From Gemmatimonadota bacterium (GTDB lineage Bacteria; Gemmatimonadota; Gemmatimonadetes; Longimicrobiales; Gaopeijiaceae), in assembly GCA_015492755.1 (NCBI GenBank), contig WGEM01000579.1:1-5245 (forward strand): 5,245 bases of DNA, in the 5' to 3' direction. Every line of letters begins with the position of its first letter. The first letter of the stretch is position 1. The translations under genes and the position numbers were made by a program. Of this stretch, positions 1 to 5,245 are shown piece by piece. Below the pieces are notes generated by a model, which was given only the letters and a program-made list of their open reading frames with translations, ran no database searches and was not told where the DNA came from.

Positions 1-43
1 CTACGGGAGGTTCGGGGCGGTGCAGCAGCACATCGGCATGTAG
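1..43 (+). CDS. 3' end of an unidentified gene (partial)
   Basis: Reading from base 2, thirteen codons run to a TAG at 41-43 and give the tail YGRFGAVQQHIGM. Every one of these codons ends in G or C, as in the definite genes of this window, which is the main reason to believe it is coding. The tail is too short to identify a family. It lies 98 bp upstream of the next gene on the same strand, so the two could be cotranscribed. The bases from 44 to 141 contain short GC palindromes (80-87 and 89-96) but no convincing promoter or T-tract terminator. This could also be a chance open frame. Confidence 0.4.
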   Translation, partial: YGRFGAVQQHIGM

Positions 44-141
44 GCATCCAGGATCCGGCGTGCGTCCCGGAAGGCCCGGCCCGCGGGTCCCCGGGGAAGC
101 GACCTCCGGCCACGAATCCGTTCCACACGGGAGTAACTGAG

Positions 142-672
142 ATGGGAACCACGACGAAGACCCTCCTGACGGCCGTCACGGCGCTGGCGCTGGCCGCGGC
201 CGTCCACCCCTCCGCCATCATCCGGAGCTCCACCTCGACGGCGGCTGCGGGAAGCACCATCCCCGTGGAAGGCGAGGAGTTCTCCCAGGACGACATGACG
301 ACCCTGGTCCTCCGCGGCGCCCTCGCCGAGTACGAGCTGGTGGACGTCGATACGGACGAGAACGGCAGCTTCCGGATCGAGTTGGCGATCCCGGCGGAGG
401 TCCGGCCGGGGCAGTACCGCCTGGTGGCGCTGGCCCCGGACGGGGACGTGTCCGCCAGCTTCGACCTGACGGTGACCGCCGCCATGGCCATGGGGTCGGG
501 GACGCATGAAGACGGTGAGGAGGACGGCCACGACGACATGGGCGGGATGACCGCCGCCCGGGCCGACGACATGCCCATCGAGCGCTCCACCTCGGGGATC
601 GGGTGGGGCATCATCGGTCTCCTCATCGGCCTCGCCGGCGGCGGCGGGGCGGCCCTGCTCACCCGCTCCTGA
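142..672 (+). CDS. Exported Ig-like domain protein with Met/His/Asp-rich linker and C-terminal membrane anchor
   Basis: This 176-residue protein is of unknown function. Residues 1-25 form a signal peptide, with K6 then a hydrophobic Leu/Ala core. Residues 36-112 look like a small beta-sandwich of the kind found in bacterial surface proteins: it opens AGSTIPVEGEEF, has a central TDENGSFRIELAIP strand pair, then PGQYRLVALAPDGD, and ends ASFDLTVT. Residues 113-145 form a low-complexity linker rich in Met, His, Asp and Glu (M114, M116, H122, H130, M133, M136, M144). Residues 152-173 are a Gly-rich hydrophobic helix, followed by TRS, so the domain is probably tethered to the inner membrane and faces outward. 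The start is ATG 142, with GGAG at 130-133 eight bases upstream. The next gene follows 12 bp later and is probably in the same operon. Metal binding by the linker, perhaps copper, is my inference; no classical copper-protein motif is visible. Confidence 0.82.
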   Translation: MGTTTKTLLTAVTALALAAAVHPSAIIRSSTSTAAAGSTIPVEGEEFSQDDMTTLVLRGALAEYELVDVDTDENGSFRIELAIPAEVRPGQYRLVALAPDGDVSASFDLTVTAAMAMGSGTHEDGEEDGHDDMGGMTAARADDMPIERSTSGIGWGIIGLLIGLAGGGGAALLTRS

Positions 673-676
673 GAGG
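672..676 (+). promoter_or_regulatory. Ribosome binding site that decides the start of the gene at 685
   Basis: AGAGG at 672-676 lies eight bases before ATG 685. An in-frame GTG at 676 could also start the gene, but it overlaps this site and has no purine-rich stretch at proper distance upstream. ATG 685 also gives a cleaner export signal, beginning MKKNSRR. The site overlaps the stop codon of the preceding gene, which favours coupled translation. Confidence 0.65.
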
Positions 677-684
677 TGGCTCTC

Positions 685-1155
685 ATGAAGAAGAACTCCC
701 GGCGTCTCCCCACCATCCTGGCCGTGGTCACCGCGGGGGCGCTGACCCTCATCGCCGCGGTCACCGAAGCGCCGGTGCGCCACGAGCGCAAGGAAGTGGC
801 CGGCCTGGCCGTGGTGTTCGGCGCAGAGCCCGAGCCGGCCGTCACCGGCGAGATGCAGTCGCTGGTCTGGCGTGTGAGCTCGCTGGAGGACAAGGAGCCG
901 TACAAGGAGCTCCGCAACGCCCGCGTGGTCATCCGCTTCAACGGCGAGGAGTACGGCCCCTACGTGGTGCGGGGCTCGCGCCGCGATCCAGGCTTCTACA
1001 GCACGAAGCACATCTTCACCGCCGACGGCGAGTACGAGTCGGTTCTGAGCTTCCGGAAGGGGGATGACGAGGAGGTCCATACCGTGGACTTCTCCTTCCG
1101 GATCGGAGACCGGCGGGATCTGGAGCTGCCGCCGCGCAAGCGGGGAGGGAACTGA
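685..1155 (+). CDS. Membrane-anchored or secreted YtkA/FixH-like beta-sandwich protein
   Basis: The protein has 156 residues from ATG 685. Residues 1-29 are a basic start (MKKNSRR) followed by a hydrophobic segment, LPTILAVVTAGALTLIAAV, acting as signal peptide or N-terminal anchor. Residues 40-140 resemble the YtkA-like/FixH fold, an extracytoplasmic immunoglobulin-like domain: a first strand pair around GEMQSLVWRVSSLED, then LRNARVVIRFNGEE, a central YSTKHIFTADGEYESVLSF hairpin, and a closing VHTVDFSFRI strand. The C-terminus is a short basic tail (PPRKRGGN). Domains of this type are often found near copper or cytochrome oxidase maturation genes, but no Cys pair or Met/His copper site is evident here. 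It is encoded 12 bp after the exported protein at 142-672, so the two are probably made together and may interact at the cell envelope. The family assignment rests on pattern resemblance only. Confidence 0.8.
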   Translation: MKKNSRRLPTILAVVTAGALTLIAAVTEAPVRHERKEVAGLAVVFGAEPEPAVTGEMQSLVWRVSSLEDKEPYKELRNARVVIRFNGEEYGPYVVRGSRRDPGFYSTKHIFTADGEYESVLSFRKGDDEEVHTVDFSFRIGDRRDLELPPRKRGGN

Positions 1156-1180
1156 GCGCCGCCACCACCGACTCCCAGCA

Positions 1181-1223
1181 CGGAAGGCCCTGTCCGGTGA
1201 CACCACCCGGGCGGGGCCTTCCG
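1181..1223. terminator. Inverted repeat between convergent genes, probable bidirectional terminator
   Basis: CGGAAGGCCC (1181-1190) is the perfect reverse complement of GGGCCTTCCG (1214-1223), separated by a 23-base loop that can partly pair internally (CCGG 1194-1197 with CCGG 1208-1211). It lies in the 79-bp gap between the plus-strand stop at 1155 and the minus-strand stop at 1235, exactly where a shared terminator is expected. Neither side has a T tract, so it may work poorly as an intrinsic terminator, or may stabilise mRNA ends or assist Rho-dependent termination. Confidence 0.6.
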
Positions 1224-1234
1224 TCAGGACACCC

Positions 1235-1705
1235 TCAGGAATAGGGCATGGGGGGTACCTTCCCCAGGAGACGCGCGTAGACCGCCAGTGAGCCCCGGTG
1301 GTGGGCCGTGTGGTCGGTGATTCCCGACACGATGGCCGCCCGGGGTGCGCCCTCCATGATGCGCGGGTCGGGGATGGGCGCGAACAGCTCCTCCTCGGAG
1401 GCTCCGCCCACCACGCGGATGGCGTTCTCGAAGGCCCGGTCGAGCCAGGCGGTGGCTTCCTCCAGAGAGGTGACCGCTCTGGCCCTGGCGATGAGCCCGT
1501 CGAAGTCCATGTCCCACCCCTCGCCGAAGGCCCCCTCGACGAACCAGTCCACCGAATCGGCGGTGTGGGCCACGTGCCCGGCCACCGTGTACATCTCGGG
1601 GTGGGGGGCGAAACCGGCATCTTCCGGCCCGAAGACCGAGAGGGTGGTCCTGAAGAACCGGCGGGTAGATTCGAGCTCCTGGACCAGACCTTCGGTGGCG
1701 GACAT
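1235..1705 (-). CDS. DinB-fold (DinB/YfiT-type) metalloenzyme-like protein
   Basis: This 156-residue protein is of typical length for the DinB-like four-helix-bundle superfamily. Members bind a divalent metal through three His residues, and characterised ones act as thiol-dependent transferases (bacillithiol or mycothiol). The metal ligands are visible: H44 or H47 in VAGHVAHTADSVDW on helix 2, and H132 and H136 in DHTAHHRGSLAVYARLLG near the C-terminus, the usual HxxxH plus a Gly-Ser/Gln turn. There is no signal peptide, so it is cytoplasmic. The substrate is unknown. The name comes from a Bacillus DNA-damage-inducible gene and does not imply the E. coli DinB polymerase. The start is the minus-strand ATG at 1705-1703, with AGGAGG (1716-1711) five bases upstream. 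The gene stands alone, divergent from the signalling operon and convergent with the exported-protein pair. Confidence 0.9.
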   Translation of the reverse strand: MSATEGLVQELESTRRFFRTTLSVFGPEDAGFAPHPEMYTVAGHVAHTADSVDWFVEGAFGEGWDMDFDGLIARARAVTSLEEATAWLDRAFENAIRVVGGASEEELFAPIPDPRIMEGAPRAAIVSGITDHTAHHRGSLAVYARLLGKVPPMPYS

Positions 1706-1710
1706 GGCGG

Positions 1711-1716
1711 CCTCCT
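1711..1716 (-). promoter_or_regulatory. Strong ribosome binding site for the DinB-like gene
   Basis: The minus strand reads AGGAGG, five bases before the ATG at 1705. It is a full consensus Shine-Dalgarno match and fixes this start. Confidence 0.8.
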
Positions 1717-1737
1717 CTGTTTCGGGATTTATTCGGT

Positions 1738-1766
1738 ATCTTGGCGTCCGGAGGGGGCTGTGTCAA
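1738..1766 (-). promoter_or_regulatory. Sigma-70-type promoter of the DinB-like gene
   Basis: On the minus strand a perfect TTGACA -35 box (1766-1761) is followed after 17 bases by CAAGAT (1743-1738). CAAGAT matches TATAAT at positions 2, 5 and 6, which are among the best conserved. Transcription would start near 1731, leaving a leader of about 25 bases. The sequence downstream of the -10 box is unusually A/T-rich for this window. The -35 box sits inside the loop of an 11-bp inverted repeat (1748-1789), so a repressor could well act here. Confidence 0.6.
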
Positions 1767-1789
1767 CGCCCGGGGAGCGCCCCCTCCGG
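1748..1789. repeat. 11-bp perfect inverted repeat in the divergent control region
   Basis: CCGGAGGGGGC (1748-1758) is the exact reverse complement of GCCCCCTCCGG (1779-1789). The arms are 31 bp apart from start to start, about three helical turns, and enclose the -35 box of the minus-strand promoter. The right arm runs into a further palindrome, GGAGGC-G-GCCTCC (1789-1801), and its CCTCC with the following GGAGG forms CCTCC-G-GGAGG (1783-1793). The region therefore holds several alternating GGAGG/CCTCC half-sites. It could be an operator for the DinB-like gene, the signalling operon or both. It could also form a hairpin in RNA. Confidence 0.5.
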
Positions 1790-1910
1790 GAGGCGGCCTC
1801 CATCCCGTAGGCGGAGCGGAACGCCGGCCCGTACCGTCCGGGGACCCGGCGCGCTTGTGCGTCACGGGGCCATCCACCTTTCTTAGGGGTGTCAAGCCCA
1901 CGCCAACGCC

Positions 1911-1918
1911 AGGAGAGG
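1911..1918 (+). promoter_or_regulatory. Ribosome binding site that decides the start of the binding-protein gene
   Basis: AGGAGAGG ends two bases before ATG 1921, and its GGAG core (1912-1915) is five bases away. The reading frame stays open upstream to 1741, but those 60 codons give no export signal and overlap the divergent promoter. Starting at 1921 places a lipoprotein signal at the N-terminus. Confidence 0.7.
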
Positions 1919-1920
1919 TC

Positions 1921-2748
1921 ATGGGCGTACGGCTGAGGACCGTGCTCTTCCCGCGCCGGCGCTCCGGCGGCGCCGCCCCGCCCCTCCGCCCCGGCGCCGC
2001 ACTCCTCCTGCTGGCGATGGCCGCCGCCGGATGCTGGGACCGTGCCGACCCGGACACCACCGTGCGCCTCCGCTCCGGCCCGGTGGTGCCGTCGTCCGGC
2101 GGGACACCCGTAGACGGGAGTGCGCCGCCCCCCATCCGCTTCGTCTACGCCTCTGTGCTCTCCCCGGAACGGAGTACGCTCACCTACGCCCGGCTCGGCG
2201 CCTATCTGTCGCAGAGGCTGGGCCGGCCCGTGGAGATCGTGCGGCGGCGCACCTACGCGGAGCTCAACGAGCTTCTCCAGAGCGGGAAGGCCGAAGCCGG
2301 CCTCGTGTGCACCGGAGCCTTCGCCGCCGCCGGCGGCGGCCGAGGGCTGGTGGCTCTGGCCATCCCGGTCATCCGCGGTAGCACGACCTACCGGTCGTAC
2401 GTGATCGCCCGGAGAGACTCGGGCCTCGAATCGTTCGACGATCTCCGCGGCCGCGTCTTCGCCTTCTCCGACCCGCTGTCGAACACGGGATACCGCTACG
2501 TGGCGGCGCGTCTCCGGGACGCCGGCACCGATCCCGACGCGTTCTTCTCGCGGTTCCTCTTCACCTTCAGCCACGACAACTCCATCGAGGCGGTGCTCGA
2601 CGGCATCGCCGACGCGGCGTCGGTGGACAGCCTGGTCTGGGACGAGCTCATCCAGCGCGACCCCACGCTCGAACGGGATCTCGTCATCGTCGACCGCTCC
2701 GAACCCTTCCCCATCAACCCGGTGGCTGCCGGGACCGGAGCCCGTTGA
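1921..2748 (+). CDS. PhnD-type substrate-binding lipoprotein, likely the ligand sensor for the adjacent kinase
   Basis: The 275-residue protein belongs to the PhnD/SsuA/transferrin-like group of periplasmic binding proteins. Residues 1-38 are a lipoprotein signal: a long basic start, the core ALLLLAMAA and lipobox AAGC with C38 as the lipidated residue. A Pro/Gly/Ser-rich spacer to about residue 71 leads to the binding domain. Family landmarks are IRFVYASVLSPE (72-83), the YLSQRLGRPVEIV stretch (95-107), ELLQSGKAEAGLVCTGAF (117-134), the AFSDPLSNTGY motif (181-191, PhnD usually AFvDP.S.sGY), and FSHDNSIEAVLDGIADAASVDSLV (216-239). The chain stops at SEPFPINPVAAGTGAR, just after the point where relatives usually continue for tens of residues, so the final helices are missing. 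No PhnC/PhnE transporter genes are next to it. Its stop touches the kinase ATG (TGAATG), implying coupled translation and a signalling role. PhnD-like input is known from the tetrathionate sensor kinase TtrS. The ligand here is unknown. Confidence 0.88.
   Translation: MGVRLRTVLFPRRRSGGAAPPLRPGAALLLLAMAAAGCWDRADPDTTVRLRSGPVVPSSGGTPVDGSAPPPIRFVYASVLSPERSTLTYARLGAYLSQRLGRPVEIVRRRTYAELNELLQSGKAEAGLVCTGAFAAAGGGRGLVALAIPVIRGSTTYRSYVIARRDSGLESFDDLRGRVFAFSDPLSNTGYRYVAARLRDAGTDPDAFFSRFLFTFSHDNSIEAVLDGIADAASVDSLVWDELIQRDPTLERDLVIVDRSEPFPINPVAAGTGAR
2736..2740 (+). promoter_or_regulatory. Ribosome binding site of the kinase gene inside the end of the binding-protein gene
   Basis: CGGAG at 2736-2740 lies eight bases before ATG 2749, within the last codons of the upstream gene. 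Stop and start codons abut (TGA 2746-2748, ATG 2749-2751), so translation of the two is probably coupled. Confidence 0.6.
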
Positions 2749-4509
2749 ATGTTCGGTCGCCTGCGCAACAAGATCATCTTCTCCTTCTGCGTGCTCATGG
2801 TGGGGGGCGGCGCCCTGTCCACCACGCTGGTGAGCAGAACCATGTCGCGTACGCTGGGCGCCGCCGTCGACCGGAGCGGCTCGACCCTCGCCGAGGTCCT
2901 GGCGGATCAGCTCACGGAGCCTCTCGCCTACCGGGACCGCCTCACGACCCACCGCGTCCTGACGGGAGCACGGGAGTCCAACGCCGACCTGGTCTATGCG
3001 TTCGTCGTCGGCCCCGACGGCACGATCATCGACCATTCCTTTCCCGTGGATCGCTTCCCCGCGGACCTGCTGCCGCTGGCCCGCACGACGGGACCCCGGA
3101 CGGTCCAGACGGAGGACGGCACGCTCCGGCACCTCACCTTCCCCATCGCCCGGGGCGTGCTCGGAACCCTCCATGTGGGCGTGTCCATGACATGGGTCGA
3201 CGCCGCCACCGCCGACGCCGTGAGCAACGTGCTGGTGACCACCCTCATCGCCATGGGCGCCGGGATCCTCGGGATCCTGCTCCTGGCGCACCTCATCACG
3301 CGCCCCGTCCTGGCCCTGCGCGACGCCGCCGACCGGCTGGGCCGGGGGGACATCGGAGCCGAAGCTCCGGTGATGGGCTCCGACGAGCTGGCCGACCTGG
3401 CGCGAACCTTCAACCGCATGGCCGCCCAGATCCGGGAGCGCATCGCCGAGAGCGAAGCCCTCCGCGCCTACGTGGAACGCGTGCTGGACCAGATGGAGTC
3501 GGGGATCATGGTGGTATCGGGGTCCCGCCGGGTGGAATACGCCAACCGCACCGCCGTGCGCCGTCACGGGCCGCTGGAAGATGTGTCCTGCTTCGAGGTG
3601 ATGGCCGGGGAGCGACCGTGCGACCACTGCCCGGTGCCGGAGGTTCTCGACACCGGCCAGGTGCTGCACCGGACGTATCGAGCGGCTTCCGGACGAACGT
3701 ACGAGCTGAAATGGGTGCCCATCATCGGGAGGAACGGCCAGCCCGCCGTGGTGGAGCGCGCCCTGGACGTGACGGAGCGCCTCGAGGTCCGGGAGCGCCT
3801 CGAGCGGGCCCAACGCCTGGCGGTGGCAGGCGAGATCTCGGCGGGCATCGTGCACGCCGTGAACAACCCCCTGGATGGTGTGCGGCGGGCCCTGGATCTG
3901 GCTGCCGACCGGCCGGAGGACCCGGAGCGCGTCCAGCGCATGCTGGGGCTGGCGAAGGAAGGTACGGATCGCATCGCGGGGATCACCCGGACGCTCCTCA
4001 GCTTCGCACGGGGAGACGAGGCCCAGGACCCCGTGCCGGTGGCCGTCGACGCCCTCGCGGAAGCGGCGGTGAGTCTGTCCCGGCTGAAGGCCGACGCCCG
4101 GCAGGTCACCATCGAGACGGATCTCGAGCCCGACCTCCCCGAGGTCTGGATGGATCCCCAGGGCATGGAGGAGGTGCTGGTGAACCTCGTGCTGAACGCC
4201 GTGGACGCATGCCCCGACGGCGGGAAGGTACGCGTCTCGGCCCACACGCGGGACGAGACTCTGGAGATCTCGGTGCAGGACTCCGGCCCCGGGATCCCGG
4301 TGGAGGCGGCCCAGGCCGTGTTCGAGCCCTTCTTCACCACCAAGGATACGGCGCACGGCACGGGACTCGGCCTGCCCGTGGCGCGACGCGTCGTGGAAGC
4401 CCACGGAGGGGAGCTCGTCCTGGAGGAGGCGGAGCTCGGGGGTGCCCGGTTCGTCGCCCGCATCCCGCTCCGCCCCGCCCCGCAGAGCCTGGAGGGAACC
4501 CTTGGCTGA
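2749..4509 (+). CDS. Membrane sensor histidine kinase (extracytoplasmic domain, HAMP, PAS, HisKA, HATPase_c)
   Basis: This 586-residue kinase spans the inner membrane twice (TM1 about 8-28, TM2 about 160-183). Between them lies a roughly 130-residue extracytoplasmic domain of Cache-like appearance ([18 protein letters not shown], then [10 protein letters not shown]). HAMP follows at 182-235 ([18 protein letters not shown]), then PAS at 240-345 with three cysteines, C281, C291 and C294. A short coiled-coil ([12 protein letters not shown]) leads to HisKA, with H369 as phosphoacceptor in [10 protein letters not shown]. The residue after His is Ala370 instead of the usual Glu/Asp, while Asn373, at the phosphatase position, is kept. 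HATPase_c is complete: N-box NLVLNAVDA (N483), G1 DSGPGIP (511-517), FEPFFTTK (525-532) and G2 GTGLGL (537-542). It should autophosphorylate in response to ligand, perhaps relayed by the upstream lipoprotein, and pass phosphate to the regulator encoded next. Promoter control is probably shared with the upstream gene. Confidence 0.95.
   Translation: MFGRLRNKIIFSFCVLMVGGGALSTTLVSRTMSRTLGAAVDRSGSTLAEVLADQLTEPLAYRDRLTTHRVLTGARESNADLVYAFVVGPDGTIIDHSFPVDRFPADLLPLARTTGPRTVQTEDGTLRHLTFPIARGVLGTLHVGVSMTWVDAATADAVSNVLVTTLIAMGAGILGILLLAHLITRPVLALRDAADRLGRGDIGAEAPVMGSDELADLARTFNRMAAQIRERIAESEALRAYVERVLDQMESGIMVVSGSRRVEYANRTAVRRHGPLEDVSCFEVMAGERPCDHCPVPEVLDTGQVLHRTYRAASGRTYELKWVPIIGRNGQPAVVERALDVTERLEVRERLERAQRLAVAGEISAGIVHAVNNPLDGVRRALDLAADRPEDPERVQRMLGLAKEGTDRIAGITRTLLSFARGDEAQDPVPVAVDALAEAAVSLSRLKADARQVTIETDLEPDLPEVWMDPQGMEEVLVNLVLNAVDACPDGGKVRVSAHTRDETLEISVQDSGPGIPVEAAQAVFEPFFTTKDTAHGTGLGLPVARRVVEAHGGELVLEEAELGGARFVARIPLRPAPQSLEGTLG
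3774..3804 (+). repeat. 13-bp direct repeat inside the kinase gene
   Basis: GGAGCGCCTCGAG occurs at 3774-3786 and again at 3792-3804, an 18-bp period in frame. It encodes the repeated [12 protein letters not shown] of the helical linker between PAS and HisKA. It is probably a protein-level coiled-coil repeat with matching codon choice, not a mobile or regulatory element. Confidence 0.6.
4491..4495 (+). promoter_or_regulatory. Ribosome binding site that decides a TTG start for the regulator
   Basis: GGAGG at 4491-4495 lies six bases before TTG 4502. No ATG or GTG is available at a suitable place, and the receiver domain begins immediately ([10 protein letters not shown]), so TTG 4502 is the only start that fits both spacing and the domain boundary. 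Confidence 0.75.
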
Positions 4510-5245
4510 CCGGATCCTCATCGTCGACGACGAGCGGTTGACCCGCGAGACCCTCAAGGAGCGCCTGCGGGACGAGGGCTTCGAAGCGCTGGCCTGCGCC
4601 GGGCCGTACGAGGCCCTGGAGACGATGGCCGAGCTTCCCGCCGACGTCGTGGTGACGGACCTCCGCATGCCCTCCATGGACGGCGCCGAGCTCCACCGGC
4701 GCATCAGGGAGCAGCACCCGGACACGGCCGTCATCTTCATGACGGCCTTCGGCACCGTGGCGTCGGCGGTGGAGGCGATGCGGCAGGGCGCCGAGGACTA
4801 TCTGACCAAGCCTCTGAACACCGACGAGCTCGTGATCCGGATCCGCCGTATCCTGCAGCGCCGGCGCGACCGCGAGGAGATCCGGCGCCTCCGGGCGGAG
4901 GCCGCCCACAGGCACGAGTTCGGGGACCTGGTCTACCGGTCCCCGGCCATGGAGGAGGTGGTGCGGTGCGCTCTCGCCGTGGCGGACACCGACGTGACGG
5001 TGCTGGTGGAAGGACCCACGGGAACGGGCAAGGAGGTGCTGTGCCGCGCCATCCACGCCCACAGCCTCCGGGCCGCGGGGCCCTTCGTTGCGGTCAACTG
5101 CGCGGGGCTCAACCCGAACCTCGTGGAGAGCGAGCTCTTCGGCCACGAGCCCGGGGCCTTCACCGGAGCCACCCGACTGCGCAAGGGCCGACTCGAGATC
5201 GCCCACGGGGGGACGCTCCTCATCGACGAGGTCGATGACCTCAGC
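4502..5245 (+). CDS. Sigma-54-dependent response regulator, NtrC family (partial, cut by window end)
   Basis: The 248 visible residues begin at TTG 4502, overlapping the kinase gene by 8 nt. The receiver domain covers residues 3-118: the acidic pair D9/D10 (ILIVDDE), phosphoacceptor D53 ([13 protein letters not shown]), T81 (FMTAFGT) and K103 (YLTKPL). An Arg/Glu-rich linker helix (119-138) leads to the sigma-54 AAA+ domain. Its Walker A is GPTGTGKE (171-178, usual form GESGTGKE), the GAFTGA loop that contacts sigma-54 is intact (218-223, in [13 protein letters not shown]), and Walker B is LLIDEV with D242/E243. The rest of the ATPase and any Fis-type DNA-binding domain lie past the window. 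It is the evident partner of the upstream kinase; once phosphorylated it should activate a sigma-54 promoter. No -24/-12 promoter was found in this window, so the target is probably elsewhere. Confidence 0.95.
   Translation, partial: MADRILIVDDERLTRETLKERLRDEGFEALACAGPYEALETMAELPADVVVTDLRMPSMDGAELHRRIREQHPDTAVIFMTAFGTVASAVEAMRQGAEDYLTKPLNTDELVIRIRRILQRRRDREEIRRLRAEAAHRHEFGDLVYRSPAMEEVVRCALAVADTDVTVLVEGPTGTGKEVLCRAIHAHSLRAAGPFVAVNCAGLNPNLVESELFGHEPGAFTGATRLRKGRLEIAHGGTLLIDEVDDLS

Noticed and set aside
1..1620. Long open minus-strand frame of about 540 codons across the first genes.
   Set aside because: It is antisense to the two exported-protein genes and out of frame with the DinB-like gene. 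Its product has no recognisable domain and is explained by high GC content.
1235..1705. DinB as translesion DNA polymerase IV.
   Set aside because: The name is shared only. This 156-residue protein has DinB-fold metal-binding His residues and no polymerase motifs.
1741..1760. Sigma-54-like GG...GC pair upstream of the signalling operon.
   Set aside because: The spacing between GG and GC is wrong for a -24/-12 promoter, so autoregulation by the sigma-54 regulator is not supported.
1855..1886. Possible plus-strand sigma-70 promoter for the signalling operon (TTGTGC with TTCTTA).
   Set aside because: Both boxes match poorly and spacing is 19-20 bases. No confident promoter could be assigned to this operon.
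1741..1920. N-terminal extension of the binding protein from an upstream TTG.
   Set aside because: It has no suitable ribosome site, gives no export signal and overlaps the divergent promoter. ATG 1921 has a good Shine-Dalgarno and puts the lipobox in place.
2745..4541. Plus-strand open frame of about 600 codons overlapping the kinase in another frame.
   Set aside because: It encodes Arg/Pro/Gly-rich sequence without motifs, while the overlapping frame holds every conserved kinase box.
1729..4755. Very long open frame on the minus strand (about 1000 codons) antisense to the binding protein, kinase and regulator.
   Set aside because: It mirrors the G/C-biased codons of well-supported plus-strand genes. 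Its translation is low-complexity Arg/Gly/His/Pro-rich with no domain, and it would run across known motifs.
1..5245. CRISPR arrays, insertion sequences, tRNA or rRNA genes.
   Set aside because: No regularly spaced repeats, transposase motifs, terminal repeats or RNA gene signatures were seen on either strand.

Overview
The window is GC-rich bacterial DNA with strong G/C bias at third codon positions, Shine-Dalgarno-led genes and little intergenic space. A lipoprotein signal peptide, a two-transmembrane sensor kinase and a sigma-54-type regulator suggest a diderm bacterium. The DinB-fold enzyme and overall style would fit Gemmatimonadota or a similar high-GC phylum, but no marker gene is present, so this placement is only a guess.

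Layout. (1) Bases 1-43 appear to be the 3' end of a plus-strand gene of unknown identity. Bases 44-141 hold only a Shine-Dalgarno site. (2) Bases 142-1155 hold two tightly spaced plus-strand genes for small exported or membrane-anchored proteins with beta-sandwich-like domains. The first has a Met/His/Asp-rich linker before a C-terminal membrane anchor. The second resembles YtkA/FixH-type domains. (3) Bases 1181-1223 form a perfect 10-bp inverted repeat between convergent genes and probably act as a shared terminator. (4) Bases 1235-1705, minus strand, encode a DinB-fold metalloenzyme with a good sigma-70-like promoter. (5) Bases 1706-1920 are a divergent control region with an 11-bp perfect inverted repeat bracketing the DinB -35 box. 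(6) Bases 1921-5245 are a plus-strand operon without gaps: a PhnD-type substrate-binding lipoprotein, a membrane histidine kinase (extracytoplasmic domain, HAMP, PAS, HisKA, HATPase_c), and a response regulator with receiver and sigma-54 AAA+ domains, cut by the window end.

How they work together. The main system is probably a three-component signalling relay. The lipoprotein would bind a small ligand outside the inner membrane and report it to the kinase, which would phosphorylate the regulator at D53 and drive a sigma-54 promoter elsewhere. Ligand and target genes cannot be read from this window. Three details stand out: the binding protein is short at its C-terminus, the kinase H-box has Ala where the acidic residue after His is normally found, and its PAS domain carries a three-cysteine motif. 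The regulator starts at TTG and overlaps the kinase gene by 8 nt, consistent with translational coupling.
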